A stretch of 5,602 bases of DNA from an uncultured Collinsella sp. (GTDB taxonomy: Bacteria > Actinomycetota > Coriobacteriia > Coriobacteriales > Coriobacteriaceae), in the NCBI GenBank assembly GCA_900545615.1, contig UQZM01000083.1:1-5602 (forward strand). The letters run 5' to 3'. A program made the position numbers and the translations under genes. Of this stretch, positions 5,261 through 5,602 are shown one piece after another. A model generated the notes under the pieces. That model ran no database searches. It saw nothing but the letters and a program-made list of their open reading frames with translations, and was not told the DNA's origin. How positions within the stretch are numbered: position 1 is the stretch's first letter; every line of letters starts with the position of its first letter.

Positions 5261-5276
5261 CTTTAACTAAGTAAAG
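5261..5276. promoter_or_regulatory. Near-palindrome upstream of the ilvE promoter
   Basis: CTTTAACTAAGTAAAG is a 16-base dyad in which six of eight positions pair (arms CTTTA/TAAAG). It is centred about 51 bases upstream of the predicted ilvE start site, just beyond the -35, where an activator or UP-element-like contact could act. The AT-richness of the region makes chance dyads likely. Confidence 0.22.
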
Positions 5277-5297
5277 TATTTTCATTCAACCGAAGCT

Positions 5298-5332
5298 AAA
5301 GAGGCCCGCCACCGTAAGCAGTGGCGGGCCTC
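5298..5332 (-). terminator. Intrinsic terminator after the DedA gene
   Basis: A perfect 12-bp GC-rich stem, 5301-5312 with 5321-5332, around an 8-base loop. Read on the minus strand it is followed by TTTAGCTT, a short T-run. It begins 28 bases past the DedA stop and separates that gene from the ilvE promoter. Confidence 0.75.
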
Positions 5333-5360
5333 AACGACACAGTTTGTGCGCTGCCTCGAG

Positions 5361-5602
5361 CTATGCGTTCTTTTTGCCCAGCTTAGCCTTAACCAAGCCG
5401 ACCACGGTCGGAATGATCGACACGGCGACGATGCCGATAATCAGCAGCTCAAAGTGCTCCTGCACAAAGGGAATGCCGCCAAAGAAGTAGCCCAGCAGCG
5501 TAAAGACCGTCGACCAGGTAATGCCGCCCAGCACGTTAAAGATAACGAAGTTGCGCCAGTGCATGCCGCCCATGCCGGCGATAAAGGGCACAAAGGTGCG
5601 GA
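5361..5602 (-). CDS. DedA family membrane protein, C-terminal part
   Basis: The 3' end of a gene that enters from beyond the right edge; 79 complete codons and the TAG stop (5361-5363) are visible. The visible protein opens with RTFVPFIAGMGGMHWRNF, matching the conserved DedA/SNARE-associated block (R-T-F-x-P-F-x-A-G-x-G-x-M). Then come two membrane segments, about VIFNVLGGITWSTVFTLLGY and FELLIIGIVAVSIIPTVVGL, and a basic tail KAKLGKKNA. DedA proteins are polytopic inner-membrane proteins; some members flip undecaprenyl phosphate or phosphatidylethanolamine and affect resistance to cationic peptides, and which role applies here cannot be told. The GTG at 5591 is an internal valine codon, not a start, because the conserved motif continues upstream of it. 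Confidence 0.9.
   Translation of the reverse strand, partial: RTFVPFIAGMGGMHWRNFVIFNVLGGITWSTVFTLLGYFFGGIPFVQEHFELLIIGIVAVSIIPTVVGLVKAKLGKKNA

Noticed and set aside
5072..5300. T-box or other known riboswitch in the ilvE leader
   Set aside because: No T-box consensus (AGGGTGG-ACCGCG type) or attenuator-type terminator is visible in the ~150-base leader.
1..5602. CRISPR array, insertion sequence with transposase, phage or toxin-antitoxin genes
   Set aside because: No regularly spaced repeats, transposase or integrase motifs, or paired small genes with ribosome-binding sites were seen.

Overview
The window is a GC-rich chromosomal segment. Gene content, LemA/DedA/IlvE sequence style and the palindromic intergenic DNA suggest a high-GC anaerobic actinobacterium; a Coriobacteriia member such as Collinsella is my best guess from pattern memory, not a demonstrated assignment. 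No plasmid, phage, CRISPR or intact transposase signature was found.

Layout, left to right. Positions 1-266 hold no recognisable gene, but contain a good promoter-like sequence and two stem-loops, one with a perfect 26-bp stem. Next, on the minus strand, is a single long gene (267-2048) joining an N-terminal tRNA adenosine deaminase (TadA) to a C-terminal glycerate kinase. Divergent from it is tRNA-Ser(TGA) at 2100-2189 with encoded CCA. A TetR-family regulator (minus, 2192-2788) ends two bases beyond the tRNA. It is divergent from a LemA-family membrane protein gene (plus, 2988-3539); the intergenic region carries a -10-like box inside a GGTATA-N10-TATACC palindrome. lemA ends at a strong intrinsic terminator.

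Positions 3622-4018 appear non-coding. They hold a ~211-bp stretch bounded by imperfect ~25-bp terminal inverted repeats (MITE-like) and a large composite hairpin that probably serves as the ilvE terminator. ilvE (branched-chain aminotransferase, minus, 4019-5071) has a strong ribosome-binding site and a ~150-nt leader that contains a possible 49-codon leaderless ORF ending in an ATGA overlap with ilvE. A terminator at 5301-5332 separates this from the 3' end of a DedA-family membrane protein gene running in from beyond position 5602.

The genes do not form one pathway: they look like housekeeping genes (tRNA modification and decoding, glycerate phosphorylation, branched-chain amino acid metabolism, envelope proteins), mostly as single transcription units. 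The observations most worth following are the TadA-glycerate kinase fusion, the inverted-repeat element at 3641-3851, the long palindrome at 174-242, and the ilvE leader ORF.
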